Source: Colletotrichum lupini
Lineage: Eukaryota; Ascomycota; Sordariomycetes; Glomerellales; Glomerellaceae
DNA: 64,000 nt
Direction of reading: 5' to 3'
NCBI RefSeq assembly: GCF_023278565.1
Contig: NC_064678.1
Coordinates: 2,542,001-2,606,000, forward strand
The notes under the pieces were generated by a model. It searched no databases. It had not been told where the DNA came from and was given only the letters and a program-made list of their open reading frames with translations. The translations under genes were made by a program, and so were the position numbers. Below are positions 25,710-36,624 of the stretch, in pieces. Every line of letters starts with the position of its first letter. Within the stretch, counting starts at the first letter, position 1.

Positions 25710-28178
25710 CGTGTGCCTCATAGTGGGAAACTACGTGTTTTGACGCGGAGGCAACAAGCTTCTTCAAGTTACTTTGAAGGTGTAACTAGTCGCCGCGGAA
25801 ATCGAGCGAGGAATTGCTGCGAGCCAGATTCCGCCGCTGTGCCGGTATCCAGGCTGGGCAGCATTCTTCCCCCAAACCAAAGAACATTCGTTCGGTTAGG
25901 TTTTGGGTTTGTCTTTCCTCTGGTCCTCGTTGTGTCTGTCTGGAGACTGGAGAGAGAGAGAGAGTAGGTGTGAGAGCGAGCGAGAGTTGGGGCAGGGTAA
26001 CGGGAAGGAAGTGCTCTCTCTCACGGATACTGTATCTGCAGGGGGAGATCCTCAAGCAGTAGCAGTCGATGTGGGTGGGCAACCTCCTGCCCCGTGATTG
26101 TGGCTCTTGCTGGCTCGAGTCCGACTCTCGATCTCAGCGAACGGGTTCCCGGTGGGGTTGCTTATCCGTACCGCAGGTAGGGAAACGTAAACGGGGTCAA
26201 AGGTAAGTAAGGCAAGCATAGAGTTGGGAAAAGGTTAGCTGCTGGGCTGGGTGAGGTGACGAAGGGCAAAGCCGGCAGGGAATGGGCAAAGCAAGGCAAG
26301 GCAAAGCCAGGGTTACGGGAAAGGAAAAGGTACCCAGGTGCCTTGTCGGATCCGTTGAAGTTGACAACCAAATCAAACTCCGACTCCTCCTCCCGCACTT
26401 GACCTTGTATGGTCTTGCGGATTGCCTTGCCCTGCCATGGCCCATAAACGCTGCTATACCCTCCCATGGGCCATGGCCCTGTCCTGTCCGCCTTATCCAT
26501 AAATGCGTATGAGGAGGTGGGCTCGCTGAAGAAAGACGAGATAATCCCGTCTGGGCTTACATATTGCGTTGACCTGACGGCTCGGAACGGGGGGGCCTTG
26601 CAAAGCGGGTGACGAGTCCTGTTGAATACCAGCATCTACGAGGACGAACGAGGAACTCTGAAAAGCAACAGTCCCGTCCGGCTGATGCTCGGAATAGCCA
26701 CACCCATGGCATGTCCATGGCGGCATGGCCTGTGTGTGGCCAGCCCATGGAACGCCCAGACCAAGAAAGGTGAGTTAATCTCCAATACCTATCTCGTTCA
26801 AATCCGTATTGTGTACTCCGTGTGCATTCGTAGAATTGAGGGGCGGAAAAAGACATGTCCAGATCCTCAGAGGCTGGAGTTTGGGGTGATCATGATGCGT
26901 GTTTGGTTTGACCTGTGGTTGACCTCAATCCCAGCCCGAACACCACCATCCGCGCGCAATGTCGTCCCATTCTACGAAAGGCTTAGGTTGAAGAAGACGA
27001 AGAGCCAGCCAGGCGTGCCAGTGCCAGTATCAGTGCCAGTGCCAGGCCAGGCTGAGCCAGTAGGGCCACACGGCATAAGCCTCAATTCTGCTCGAGGCTC
27101 AGCACTGCTGCACCGCTGCATTTGCTAACGCATGCCCAGCAGCCCATGGAAACCTTCGGCCAGCCTCCGATGACCGGGGGGTTTGCGATACAATGACGAA
27201 ATGATGTTTTTTTATCCTCTCTTGCCGCGCCGACAGGCCTTGTCATCTTGGACTTCTCCGTAAGGGTTATCACCTACATACGGATGCTAGGAAGCACTCA
27301 AGGGCCAAGGCGTATCCGATCCGTACAGGGAAAGAGAGAGACAGAGAGAACGAGAGTACTTCTGTATCTCTCGGACCCGGAAAGCACCAATGGGCAGCAG
27401 AGCGCAGAGGTGCGGCCGTGGGCGGGAAGTGCGCGCTCAGGGATGGTTTAGCAAAACACAATCGCATACACTGCCCATATGTGATGTGAGGGTGTGAGTG
27501 GTCGATGAAGTAGGTACGAAGAAGTGTGTGTATCCGAGAAGGGAATGGAGGAGGATGGACTCGCTCTCTCTGGGTATCGAATTGATTGTGGGCACACACA
27601 CACGCTGGTCGAACATTTGTATGCTACCTACTACACTCACTCTCGCTCATACAGACAACCACACACAAACACGCGCGCGCGCAATAGATGAGGAGAGGCA
27701 TGTCAAGTTCCATTATGAGTTAACCGGGAAGTGAGTGAGGAACGAGAGGTGAAGTGTGAGGTGAGTGTGTGAGGATCAGGGGCCCGCCGCCGGTGAGGTC
27801 AGTCGGGGCCCAGAGGTAAACTGTGGGAAAAGGTGGAGAGATGCCTTACGATAGGTGAAGGGGGTGGTACGTATCCACTACGCGAGAAATAAACTTTACG
27901 CTAAAGCCAGATCTGTCGTAGCTTGGTGGGCGCCGATACGCGGCCCAGCAGCGACCGCAACAGCCCAGTTAGAAGGTCAGCATCGAGGGAGAGACAGGGT
28001 AGAAAAGTGGTCTGTTACTGGATACCTAAGTCCTAAGGTACACCATTATCGACCGGGGAGAGCAAGAGCACTGAACAGCGCTGAACAGCACCTCACCCTC
28101 GAACTTGAGGCCCCTCTTTCTCTCTCTTCCTCTTCCTCTTGCTCTGTTTCTGGCACTCTGTGAGAGACTGCGACCAGC

Positions 28179-28180
<2 letters not shown>

Positions 28181-28213
<33 letters not shown>
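28181..28213 (+). repeat. (GCT)11 trinucleotide repeat
   Basis: Eleven perfect GCT units. It is not inside a recognised gene, so a polyglutamine or polyalanine reading is not supported. Confidence 0.92.
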
Positions 28214-28215
<2 letters not shown>

Positions 28216-31200
28216 CATCTCGTGCTCCAAAACATGGTACTGGGGAAACTTCGTCGTCGGTACGTACCCGGCTACCATGAACCATCTCTACCTACCTTAC
28301 CTCACAATGCCTGGGCCAAGCACCATGCAAGTTGCACGGAAACCTGCTCCCACTTCGCTGCTCCGGCGGCGGCCAGCCCGACCGGTACCTTGTCCCCTCC
28401 ACTACATCCAACCGTAACACGCTTGTCTCTTTTAAGAGAGGGTCTTCTTGCGGCCTGCCATGGGGCCATAGGCCATGGCTTGTGTCGTCGGCCGACTTTG
28501 GGGGGGATGGGGGGAAGAGCTGCGTGGTGTGCGGGCAGTAAGATTGGCGTATCCGTACCGATAGGCAGACCGCACTTGCCTTGCGAAAAGAACCGAGAAA
28601 CTCTACGGAGTAACTAGCCATCTCTATATTTTCGCATTCGAAGCGACGAGCAGCAATAGCCAATTTGGGCAGTTCGCAAGATTTGGCACCATGTGGACAA
28701 GAGGCTCCAGAGTAAAGAAAAAACACAAATACCCGCCGCCGTCGGCCCTTCTCACTCAAAGGGCGCGATACAAAGTGGTGTCATAGAACCTCGAGGGGTC
28801 TCCTACCCAGTAACTGTAGCAGAAACCGTTTGCCAAATGGAGTATTCCGGTGCGGAAACCCTACCTAATCTCACCTAGTCCACCTCCACTGGAACAACAT
28901 CCTCCGTCCGTCCAGACGTACGCAGTACACACTACCTACACAGTAGAGAGGTTGGAGCCACTGGCGTATCGATCGCTAGTGCATTGCGTCGCCCCTTTGG
29001 AGAGGAAAAACCCAAAAAAGAGGGAGCCTTGGGTCTATCTTCTGAGGCCTTCTAGCACCTCCATTGCATAGCCATTAGAATCCATACCTAAGACGAGAAT
29101 TGCGACCTGACGGCGGCGGCGGCGGTTTCGAATGGCGTGTTCGGGCCTAACGAGCAAGAGAGACAGAGACATTCTAGCTCGCCGACCAGAAACATTGAAT
29201 ACCAACCGCCCTGTGCCATCAGTGCCGGATCCATTGTCAGGAACTTATCGGCTCACCCGCTTCACATTCGTCGTCCGTCTTGTCTGGCGACATTTCTAGC
29301 TTTCGGTGAGCCACGCCGCGATGACAATTCATCCAACGGCCAAGACGGTCTTTGCAGCTAGCACGTCCGAAGATCGGATCCAAACTGTACCTGGCCTAGA
29401 TTTCACGACGGCTCTCCAGCCTTGTCGCCCAAAGGTCCCCAGGGCCTCCCATTTGAGCCCCGATCGGTTCCGTTGGACACATGCCCACTATCGAACGGCT
29501 TCCTCGGATTCCGTCGTGGGTAGGCCACGCGAGATTGAGATATTCTTGTCTTTTCACCGCTTTCGAATTGGCTGGCTTGGAGAGATGGAATTGGGCATGA
29601 GAAAGAGAGCGGCGACGGCGCGCGCACACACACGCACACACGCGGGTACATACACCTCCATGTTGCGACTGAATGGCGGCGTCCATCATGGTCGTTCCAA
29701 TCATCGGACCTGGTTCCGGTCGCCCAATCCCACAGGATGCCGCTACTGAACTGCCGTTGTCAATCTTTTTCCCCGATTGCCATATTCCGCCTTTCGGAAT
29801 GCAGGCTCATGAAGGTTGGCGCATACGGCACCCCTGGTCACAATTTGTCTACAAGTCGCAGTCTCTTGCCATTGAACGTTAGTAGATGTGAGCCCAGCAA
29901 CAGCACCACGGCCGGCCGACCGACCGTACAGGGCCAAAAATTTGGGGGTGTTTGTCTTCTCCCTGGTTGCCGAGTCTTATGTCGGCATCCTGTCTCACTT
30001 TTTCAGCTTCGCGGCACGCCCTTCTGACCGAGCCAACTTTGATTCAGCACGGTCAGCGTCTTATTCGCAGAAACATTCGCTCTCGCGGTGCGGCGTGTTG
30101 ACCTCCGCCAGATAGGTACGGTATGCACAATCGACCGAATGCCTGTCCTTGGCTGCCTGCCCAGCGAACCCGAGATCGCCGCTGTCAACGCGTCCTGTAC
30201 CGGATTTCGCAGGTGTCTGCAACTTTGCGTAGGTGTGTGTGTGTGTGTGTATGCGTGTCTACGTTGCTTCTCGTCCATTGTTTCTTCTTTGCTTTTTTTC
30301 CCTGGTCTTTTCTTATTCTGTGGTGCGCCTCCTCCTGCTTCGGTGTGTAGGAGAACTCTCGGGTTGCGGTGTGAGAACTTGAGATGCGCACAGGTACTGA
30401 AGGGCAATGCGCCGGCATTCTCTCTGACATGCGTGGCGGGCTTCTCGAAGGTCCATGGAACTCTTCTGTCTGGGTTCTGCATTGCATCGGGCGTTCGCAT
30501 TTTTCTTCTAGCCTCTCGTCGTTCCAGGGTCATGTCCGAGGACACCACCATCGCGATGAGTCTGGCGCATCGTCGAAGAGGCGAGAAGGGAAAACGAAGC
30601 ATGGGCTGTCGCCGAGCTGGATTGCGATTCACAGGGTTTCCAGGCTGGCGGGATTGTGGCGTTTCGGGGGGGGGGGGCTCCTTCCCCTTTTTCGAGAATG
30701 GGAAGTCTGCTGATGTGTCTGAGGTTGATCTGTTGGTTCTCATCTCCCCGCGCCCAAAAAGTCTCACTCTACCTGCCTACTGGGTTCAGTGATGAGTACT
30801 TTGTAGATGTTTCCAGCTGTCAATTAGTTCTTGTGTTCCCCCAATCGCGGGGCAAAAGACCCGTCTGGCTCTGGCGGCCCTCCCTCGTTGTTCCTTCTTC
30901 TCCCTGAGGTGGCCCTGCCACATTTGCTTCTCATTCTTCCCCAACCTGATCGTCCGGCGTCGTGAATTCCAGCAGTTTGGTCGCACAAGGCGTCTCGTGC
31001 CGGCCTCCCGAAGCTGTTCGCATTTTTGTTCATGAGATGTGGTTGCTTGCGAGTTATGTCATAGGCGTTCGGTTGTTGGTTGATGAGGGGGTTCGGACAC
31101 GGCGAAAGGCGTCGAGAACGTCAACAAAGCAAAGAGGGTATCCGGAATCAGCGATTTTATGAGTTATTTCGGGGTGGGCTTAGCAATGCCGGCCCGGGGG

Positions 31201-31516
31201 TGATGAACCCCTGATGAATGCCGTCTCGTCGGCGCAATATCCAGTTCGGACCTCTGTTATGTCAATTCTGACTCAGAAAGCCAGCCGTTGTATGTTTCGT
31301 TTCCTCTGTGAGTTCCTTCGGGAGGATACCTGATAGACCAATGAGGCCGGAATCCCCAGAAGAAGAAAAAACAGGGCCTGCAGCAGACCCTGCTTGTAAG
31401 ACCCGGCGCTGTGCCTGGCATGCGCCGGGCACCCTTCCCTCATCCTCGAAAGCCTCGAAGCTCCAGCTGGTTAGGGTGTCGGGGTGTTAGGGCAGGGCGG
31501 GCCAGCTGAGAGCAAT

Positions 31517-31533
31517 GGGGGGGAAGGGGAGGG
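31517..31533 (+). other. Potential G-quadruplex motif
   Basis: G-tracts of 7, 4 and 3 separated by AA and A. The first can supply two tracts with a one-base loop, giving four tracts. It is about 700 bp downstream of the pseudouridine synthase stop codon. Confidence 0.4.
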
Positions 31534-31903
31534 AGAGAGCGGTCAGGCGGTGGGAAACGGCGGAAATCTCTCCGGATTCTGAGAACGAGGTACCGGAACT
31601 GCTGAGGTACCTCGACCAGGTCCAGTACTCCAGCGCCTCCTTGACCCAAATCCAGGCGATACATGCGCTAGCAGCCTAATGACGACCGCTTTTTCTTCCG
31701 AATCAACGAATCACTGGCTCAACCGGTGCTTTGCGGATCTCGCTCCGTAGTGCACCACAGTACAAGTGCCAGGGCCAGTGACTTGGCATTTCCGGGCTTA
31801 TGGTCTGAGTGTGGTGTCGGCTGCGGGAGAGACAGTGAGACTCCAGAGACCCTGGACAAGTGCGAATCCTTCAGACTGGGACTGTCAGCGGTCATTCCGT
31901 CGC

Positions 31904-31934
31904 GTACGGAATTTCCGTACAGAATTTCCGTACA
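31904..31934 (+). repeat. Inverted repeat plus 13-bp direct repeat
   Basis: GTACGGAA and TTCCGTAC are inverted arms with a one-base centre (31904-31920). The unit GAATTTCCGTACA is then directly repeated (31909-31921 and 31922-31934). It lies downstream of the pseudouridine synthase gene. Confidence 0.7.
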
Positions 31935-32251
31935 ACTCCCAGCAATGGACATCATGTACATCATCGCGCATCTAGAACCTTGTATGTCTCTGACGAAAGA
32001 AAATTGATATTGAGCCATGTTTGGCGACGTTCCTGTACAATGCAGTAGGAGTGCACGTATGCTCAAGCAGAGCTCTCTATTCGTAGCTGTATCTGTTGTT
32101 GCGAAGGAAAGAAAAAACTGGTCGTAAATGCCTCGACCCGGGGTATCGAATCGTCCCAAATCCAACAGAGAACTCGATCAGTGGAGTCAATCAATCGGCC
32201 CGTCCGGGACCGTGGTAAATGCTGTTATGTTTGTTCTCGCCGTACATATTC

Positions 32252-33715
32252 TCAGGCGACACTTTCAGGGTCTGCCTCTGCCGCTGGGTCTGCGTCTGGT
32301 ACTGCCCCCACCAGCTCTTCGAGTCCTCCGACCTCCGTTGGTCCGTTAATGCCGTCCGGAGGAAGGGCCCACGCGGGCATCGGACTGGTGTAGCTCCAAG
32401 CCCCTCCGGCATCTTCGTAACGGAGGCTGTGAAGCCAGAGCGAAAGCTCGTGCTCGCCGGGGTCTGTGTAGAGCGGCGTATCGCAAACGTCGCAAAGCTC
32501 TCCTGACAGCTTTTCAGCCCTTCTCTTCTGGTACAGGTCCACCAGTTCGTCGTGATAGGCCACAGCGTCGGCGATATCTTGTTTGCCCATCCTTTCTAGG
32601 CGTGACATGATGTCTTCGTCCGTATTCTCGACTGCATCCGAGTCGTTGCATCCCAAGTTAATTCCCCAAACTCTTTGGTTGGCATACAAGGGGTCGTTCT
32701 CAATGGGATGCCCAACAAATTGCAGATGCACGCGGATCTGATGTGTTCTGCCAGTCAAGGGCAGGCAGCGAACGATTGAGTAGCCCTCTTTCTTGATCCA
32801 AGGCCGGCGTTCCTCGTCCGCAAGTCGTTCCGCACTCTTTGGCTCAGCTGCCTCCGAGTCATTCAGAGTGTCCGGCGGGTAGTAGGCCAGACGTTTGAAG
32901 ACGGTACGGGCCGACTTTCCGTTGGCTCGCACGCGGTTGAGGCCTAGTCGCGGGGATATTTGGAGGATAGGCTGATCGCAGACAATTTCGCCATCAGGAA
33001 ACTTTCCAGCAACGCGCGCCAAATATTCTTTGCGGACCGTATGAGCTCTAATTTGAGCAGTGAGCTTCACTGCTGCCTGTGGTGTCTTGGCGACGAAAAG
33101 AATTCCACTGGTGAGGCGGTCCAGGCGATGGCACGGGTAGGGCAGGAAATGCTCGCCTCGCTCAGACTTCATGATCTCGATAAGTGTGTTGTACTTGTAT
33201 CTACCAGCAGGGTGTACCGGTACGCCGGATGGCTTATTGACAACGATCATCTCGTCATCTTCATGAATGACACGAATCGGCTCGCCTGTGACAGGGGGCT
33301 CATGGCGATGAATTGTGTGATTCACAAGGTCTCCATTCTTGACCAGATGATCCGGGCCGACTGCCTTTCCGTTGACAACGATGGCTCCGGTTTCCATGGC
33401 ATACCGGTAGTACTCTAGGGTGCGGTCCCTGAATTCATCCTCAAAAATGTCGATCAGCTTCCGACCGCGCCAGCGTTGCTTGGCCCAGGTGTGGTAGGTA
33501 AAGTGATAAGGAGCAACTCTACGGAGACCGTCCTCGAAGAAGTAAGGCCGAGGCCACATGTCGCCGGTAGGCGTTGTCAAGACTTCAGGCAGCTCATTGG
33601 AAGCTTCAGACGGTTGGGCATCCGGTAGCTTGGCTGGTTCAGCAGCGGGAGCAGCAGCCGACGGCGGGGCCGCAGCCGACGTCGGTGCCATTTGATCAGA
33701 AGCCATGGCAGGCAT
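32252..33715 (-). CDS. tRNA pseudouridine synthase, RluA family (Pus8/Pus9 type)
   Basis: Converts uridine to pseudouridine in RNA; the closest well-known relatives, yeast Rib2/Pus8 (cytosol) and Pus9 (mitochondria), modify tRNA position 32. One intronless frame of 487 residues from the first ATG at 33715. The next in-frame ATG (33706) has a better initiation context, so scanning could use either. After an Ala/Pro-rich N-terminus, an S4-like RNA-binding segment precedes the RluA core. The core has the motif HRLDRLTSG with the catalytic Asp and, later, TGRTHQIRVHL, both hallmarks of the family. A C-terminal CDVC segment follows. The deaminase domain fused to yeast Rib2 is absent. Upstream of the ATG the frame stays open to a TGA at 33785-33787 and encodes a basic stretch that could be a mitochondrial presequence started at a non-ATG codon. 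Divergent from the thioesterase gene. Confidence 0.93.
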   Translation of the reverse strand: MPAMASDQMAPTSAAAPPSAAAPAAEPAKLPDAQPSEASNELPEVLTTPTGDMWPRPYFFEDGLRRVAPYHFTYHTWAKQRWRGRKLIDIFEDEFRDRTLEYYRYAMETGAIVVNGKAVGPDHLVKNGDLVNHTIHRHEPPVTGEPIRVIHEDDEMIVVNKPSGVPVHPAGRYKYNTLIEIMKSERGEHFLPYPCHRLDRLTSGILFVAKTPQAAVKLTAQIRAHTVRKEYLARVAGKFPDGEIVCDQPILQISPRLGLNRVRANGKSARTVFKRLAYYPPDTLNDSEAAEPKSAERLADEERRPWIKKEGYSIVRCLPLTGRTHQIRVHLQFVGHPIENDPLYANQRVWGINLGCNDSDAVENTDEDIMSRLERMGKQDIADAVAYHDELVDLYQKRRAEKLSGELCDVCDTPLYTDPGEHELSLWLHSLRYEDAGGAWSYTSPMPAWALPPDGINGPTEVGGLEELVGAVPDADPAAEADPESVA

Positions 33716-34566
33716 AAGAGATTCCCGTCGGAATGGCAGCCTTGCCAAGGACCAAACTGAACGCAAGAGGGTAGCCAGGATTGATCAGGTAGTCAAGTTG
33801 TGAGGCGTGGTATGCGATGGTGTAACAATAAGTGGCGTATTGTGGAACTGTGCGAAACTTCGACTAGTCGTAAGTAAGTAGTGTTTGAGAAAGTCGCTTG
33901 CTACTTGCCTCGAGGAGCCTGGATATCAACTACTGCTAACAAACTTTGCATGTGTAGTGAAAGGTATCTCGAAAGAGTCACAAATTCTTGGCGGTCAGGC
34001 ATGGCAGAACTTTGCTGGAGTTGGATTTTGGTGGGCGAGATCGGGAAAGGTGGATCAGCAGAAGCGTGATTGGTCACTGGAAAGACCTTGTGTAGTTACA
34101 TAATCTCAGCTAGAGCCTACCATTTTCGGGCTCAGGTAATCAGCACCCCTGGGCAGGTATTCCGGCTCTGAACCAGATAGGTCTGCCGACATTGGTGATT
34201 GGCTCCTGTTAAGTTGGCGGCAACATGACATTCTGCCTCGGCTCAGCTAGGAACTCTACTGTGCTGCAAGTCAACTGCGGCAATCAAAAGTCTCAACAAT
34301 TTCTCCACAACTCTTAGTGGGAAGCTACGAAGGCTTCTTCATCGAAAGGTTTAAAGTCACGAGCTGAACCACAACTCAATCGAGAAAAGTGCCGATAAGG
34401 CAATGCGCGTTTACCAGTGACGTCTGACTGAGCATCCTCCATCTCTTGTCCCTCCCTTGTGTTTCTGAGCCAATACTACCCCAGCAAGGGCCAGTACCTT
34501 CGGCATCACCGCCTACAACGTGCTCCAAATATCCGATCTCTCTCCATCATCTCACAAAGCACCGCC
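33716..34566. promoter_or_regulatory. Shared divergent promoter region
   Basis: About 850 bp separates the start codons of the minus-strand pseudouridine synthase and the plus-strand thioesterase, so both promoters must lie here. No TATA box or known factor site stands out. The last part, 34440-34560, is CT-rich as expected for a fungal 5' UTR. In-frame open sequence without ATG extends upstream of both genes (see findings). Confidence 0.6.
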
Positions 34567-35438
34567 ATGGCCAGCAACAAGCAGTTAAAGCAGCGTCGAA
34601 GGGGGGACTACGGGTACATCCTAGACTACCGGACACGATGGTGAGTTTACCTCCATCCCGCCATGGTTATCACAAGCTGTCATTGCGGCTTCCCTTTCTA
34701 CCTACTCCTCGGTGCCTTTCATCCTCCCTGCTATACCTCAAAACGGAGGGACCGAGCCCATTCCTCGCAAAGCTTCAAGGGGGGGCTTGTCCGTGCTGCA
34801 AGCGGACGCCCTCCCTCCTATCCTTTCTTTCGCCAACCTCTCACGCCTATGGTGCAAAGGCGAGGGCGCTCTTCGCAGCGTATCAGCAGCCGTCCATCTT
34901 CTCATCATTATCATCCCCTCACACTTCGCTTTCATTCGTCTGCGCTTTTGCTGCTTGGGCAGAGATTGACAAGGTTTCTTAGGGCCGATAATGATATGTA
35001 TCAGCACATGAACAATAGCGTCTACAACTTCCTGTATGCTTCTGTCGATCAAGCTAATGTCCGCGCGGCGTCCAGCTAAGAAACTGCAGATACGACTCCG
35101 TGGTCAACGCCTACCTGATCGAGCACTGTGGCCTATCTCCCTTACGTTCTGATCAGTACGGCCTTGTCGTACACTCACACAGCGACTACTTTGCTTCGAT
35201 TGCGTACCCCGCAGTCGCTCAATTAGCGCTGCGAGTGAACAAGTTGGGGAAGTCAAGCGTCACCTACGAAATTGCCTTGTTTGAAAAGGGAGTGGACGAG
35301 GTGAGAGCAGTCGGGGAGTTTACCCACGTCTTCGTCGAGAGATCTACCGGTCGTCCAACCGCATCCGGAATGGAGGACGAAATGCGGAGGGGTCTACAGC
35401 GACTTCTGATGGTGGATGGTAGGGGAAACAAGCTCTAA
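34567..35438 (+). CDS. Hot-dog fold thioesterase (4HBT family)
   Basis: Predicted acyl-CoA or acyl-carrier thioesterase of the 4-hydroxybenzoyl-CoA type; substrate unknown. Three exons, 34567-34640, 34983-35033 and 35090-35438, give 157 residues. Introns are 342 nt (GTGAGT...TTAG) and 56 nt (GTATGC...CAG). The joins restore YRTRWADNDMYQHMNNSVYN at residues 21-40, the conserved motif around the catalytic acidic residue and first helix of this family, and NFLYDSVVNAYL just after. The remainder supplies the beta strands of a single hot-dog domain. The ATG sits in a near-ideal context (CACCGCCATGG). The frame is open upstream to a GTG at 34459 and would add a basic, Ser/Arg-containing leader. Some fungal relatives are mitochondrial, so organelle targeting through that leader is possible. 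The gene converges on the oxidoreductase gene, 65 bp apart. Confidence 0.92.
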
Positions 35439-35503
35439 ATTGAACTCTATCACCCACCCACTTGTACCATGGAGCTTATCTCCTAACAAATTCCTCTACC
35501 AGT

Positions 35504-36624
35504 TTACAGCTGCAAGCTCAGCTTTTGGATTGCGCCATCCTGCTCACCACTCGTGAAGATCTTCTCGAGGAACTCCAAGTCCGCCAGCGCCTCCTCAGCT
35601 GATTGCAGGGGGTTGGGTGTCCCAGCAGCCAAACCTTCAGCCCAGGCCCTGACCTCCTCCTTTACACCACTCGTCTGTTCAAAATGAGTTGTTGTTGCCT
35701 CGCCGTCAAAGGGCCTGACGGTGAGATCGTGACTCGACAAGGTCACACTGCCGTTCTCGCCCGCCACGTGGAAGTCGAAGGCACTCAGGGTTGAGCCAAC
35801 ACTGACGGCGAAGGAACCAGTGGCGCCCTGCTTGGTCTTGACGACGGCATTAATGGTGTCAATGGGCGGCAGGTGCTCCCGGGTCAAGTCCGAGAAGGCG
35901 GCAACCGAGGCCGGCGCCGCGTCCTTGCCGAGCAGAAGGCGAAGGGCGGCGGCGAAGTGGACGCCGCCGTCGAGGAGGAATCCACCCTGGTAGTCGGGCT
36001 TCTTGCGCCACGCAGTCTCAATGTATTTGCCGCCCAGTTTCACGAAGAAGAAGACCCTCACGTTGAAGCCGATAACTTTGCCCAGCTTCCGCACCTCGTC
36101 TCTTGCCGTAGTGTACCGGGGCTGGAAGCGGTAGTTCTCGGCCACGGCGAAGGTCACGCCCTTTTCAGCGGACACCTTTTCATAGTACTTAATCAGCTCC
36201 TGCGCACGGGCAATGTCTGCGGCGATAGGCTTCTCGGCTAAGACGTGCTTTCCTGCAGCGAGAGCTTGCTTAATGTAATCGGGCTGGTTCAGGATGGGCA
36301 GGGCTAAGATGAGAGCCTGGATATCATCACGGGCCAAGAGATCTTTGAAGGACTTGCCCTCGCCCGCGTCGTCAGAGTACAGGTCAGGTGAAGCTGACTT
36401 GGTGACGAGCTTAGCCGTGTCCTGGGCGGACTTGAGAGAGCGAGAGAAGATGGCCTTCAGGGTGAGGTTGTCGTTTGCTTCCACAGCAGGCTGTTTGGAC
36501 AGTCAGTGACCACGAGACCCGCGGCTTCCGCGGACGGGCAATATCAGCTAGGTAGTCGCCTTACCAAATGCTCTTCCTTGGCAAAGATGCCTCCTCCAAC
36601 AATGGCTACTCCGATGGGGGCCAT
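35504..36624 (-). CDS. NAD(P)-dependent oxidoreductase, Gfo/Idh/MocA family
   Basis: Likely a soluble dehydrogenase acting on a sugar, sugar derivative or similar polyol; substrate not predictable. Two exons, 36624-36565 and 36490-35504, give 348 residues across a 74-nt intron (GTAAGG donor, CACTGAC branch, AACAG acceptor, phase 0). The N-terminus VAIVGGGIFAKEEHLP (residues 6-21) is the Rossmann dinucleotide-binding loop. The family signature AEKPIA is at about 105-110 and carries the conserved lysine. DGGVH at 194-198 is the second-domain motif with the usual catalytic His. Length matches the family. The stop codon is 65 bp from that of the convergent thioesterase, so their 3' UTRs probably overlap. 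The MATE transporter lies upstream in the same orientation, but nothing in the sequence links their functions. Confidence 0.92.

Larger units (their letters stand above)
24401..32251. other. 7.8 kb intergenic region upstream of the bZIP gene
   Basis: No supportable gene. The first kilobase is probably the bZIP promoter and 5' UTR. The region is rich in simple repeats: T27 at 25679-25705, GA- and GT-type tracts, an alternating CG/CA tract at 29618-29644, (GCT)11 at 28181-28213, (GT)9 at 30233-30250 and a GCCAGT-type repeat around 27005-27060. Two long overlapping frames at 30003-30792 on opposite strands have no domain and low-complexity content. The right end, about 31700-32251, probably includes the 3' UTR of the pseudouridine synthase gene. 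Confidence 0.55.

Noticed and set aside
24946..25767. 273-codon minus-strand Pro/Ser/Leu-rich frame
   Set aside because: Low-complexity translation of CT-rich DNA, including a poly-Lys run from the T27 tract.
28181..28213. (GCT)11 as a polyglutamine, polyalanine or polyleucine tract of a gene
   Set aside because: Frames through it have no domains or consistent splice sites on either strand.
30003..30792. Two long overlapping frames on opposite strands (254 and 234 codons)
   Set aside because: Neither shows a domain; both include GT-repeat translation. At most one could be real and nothing favours either.
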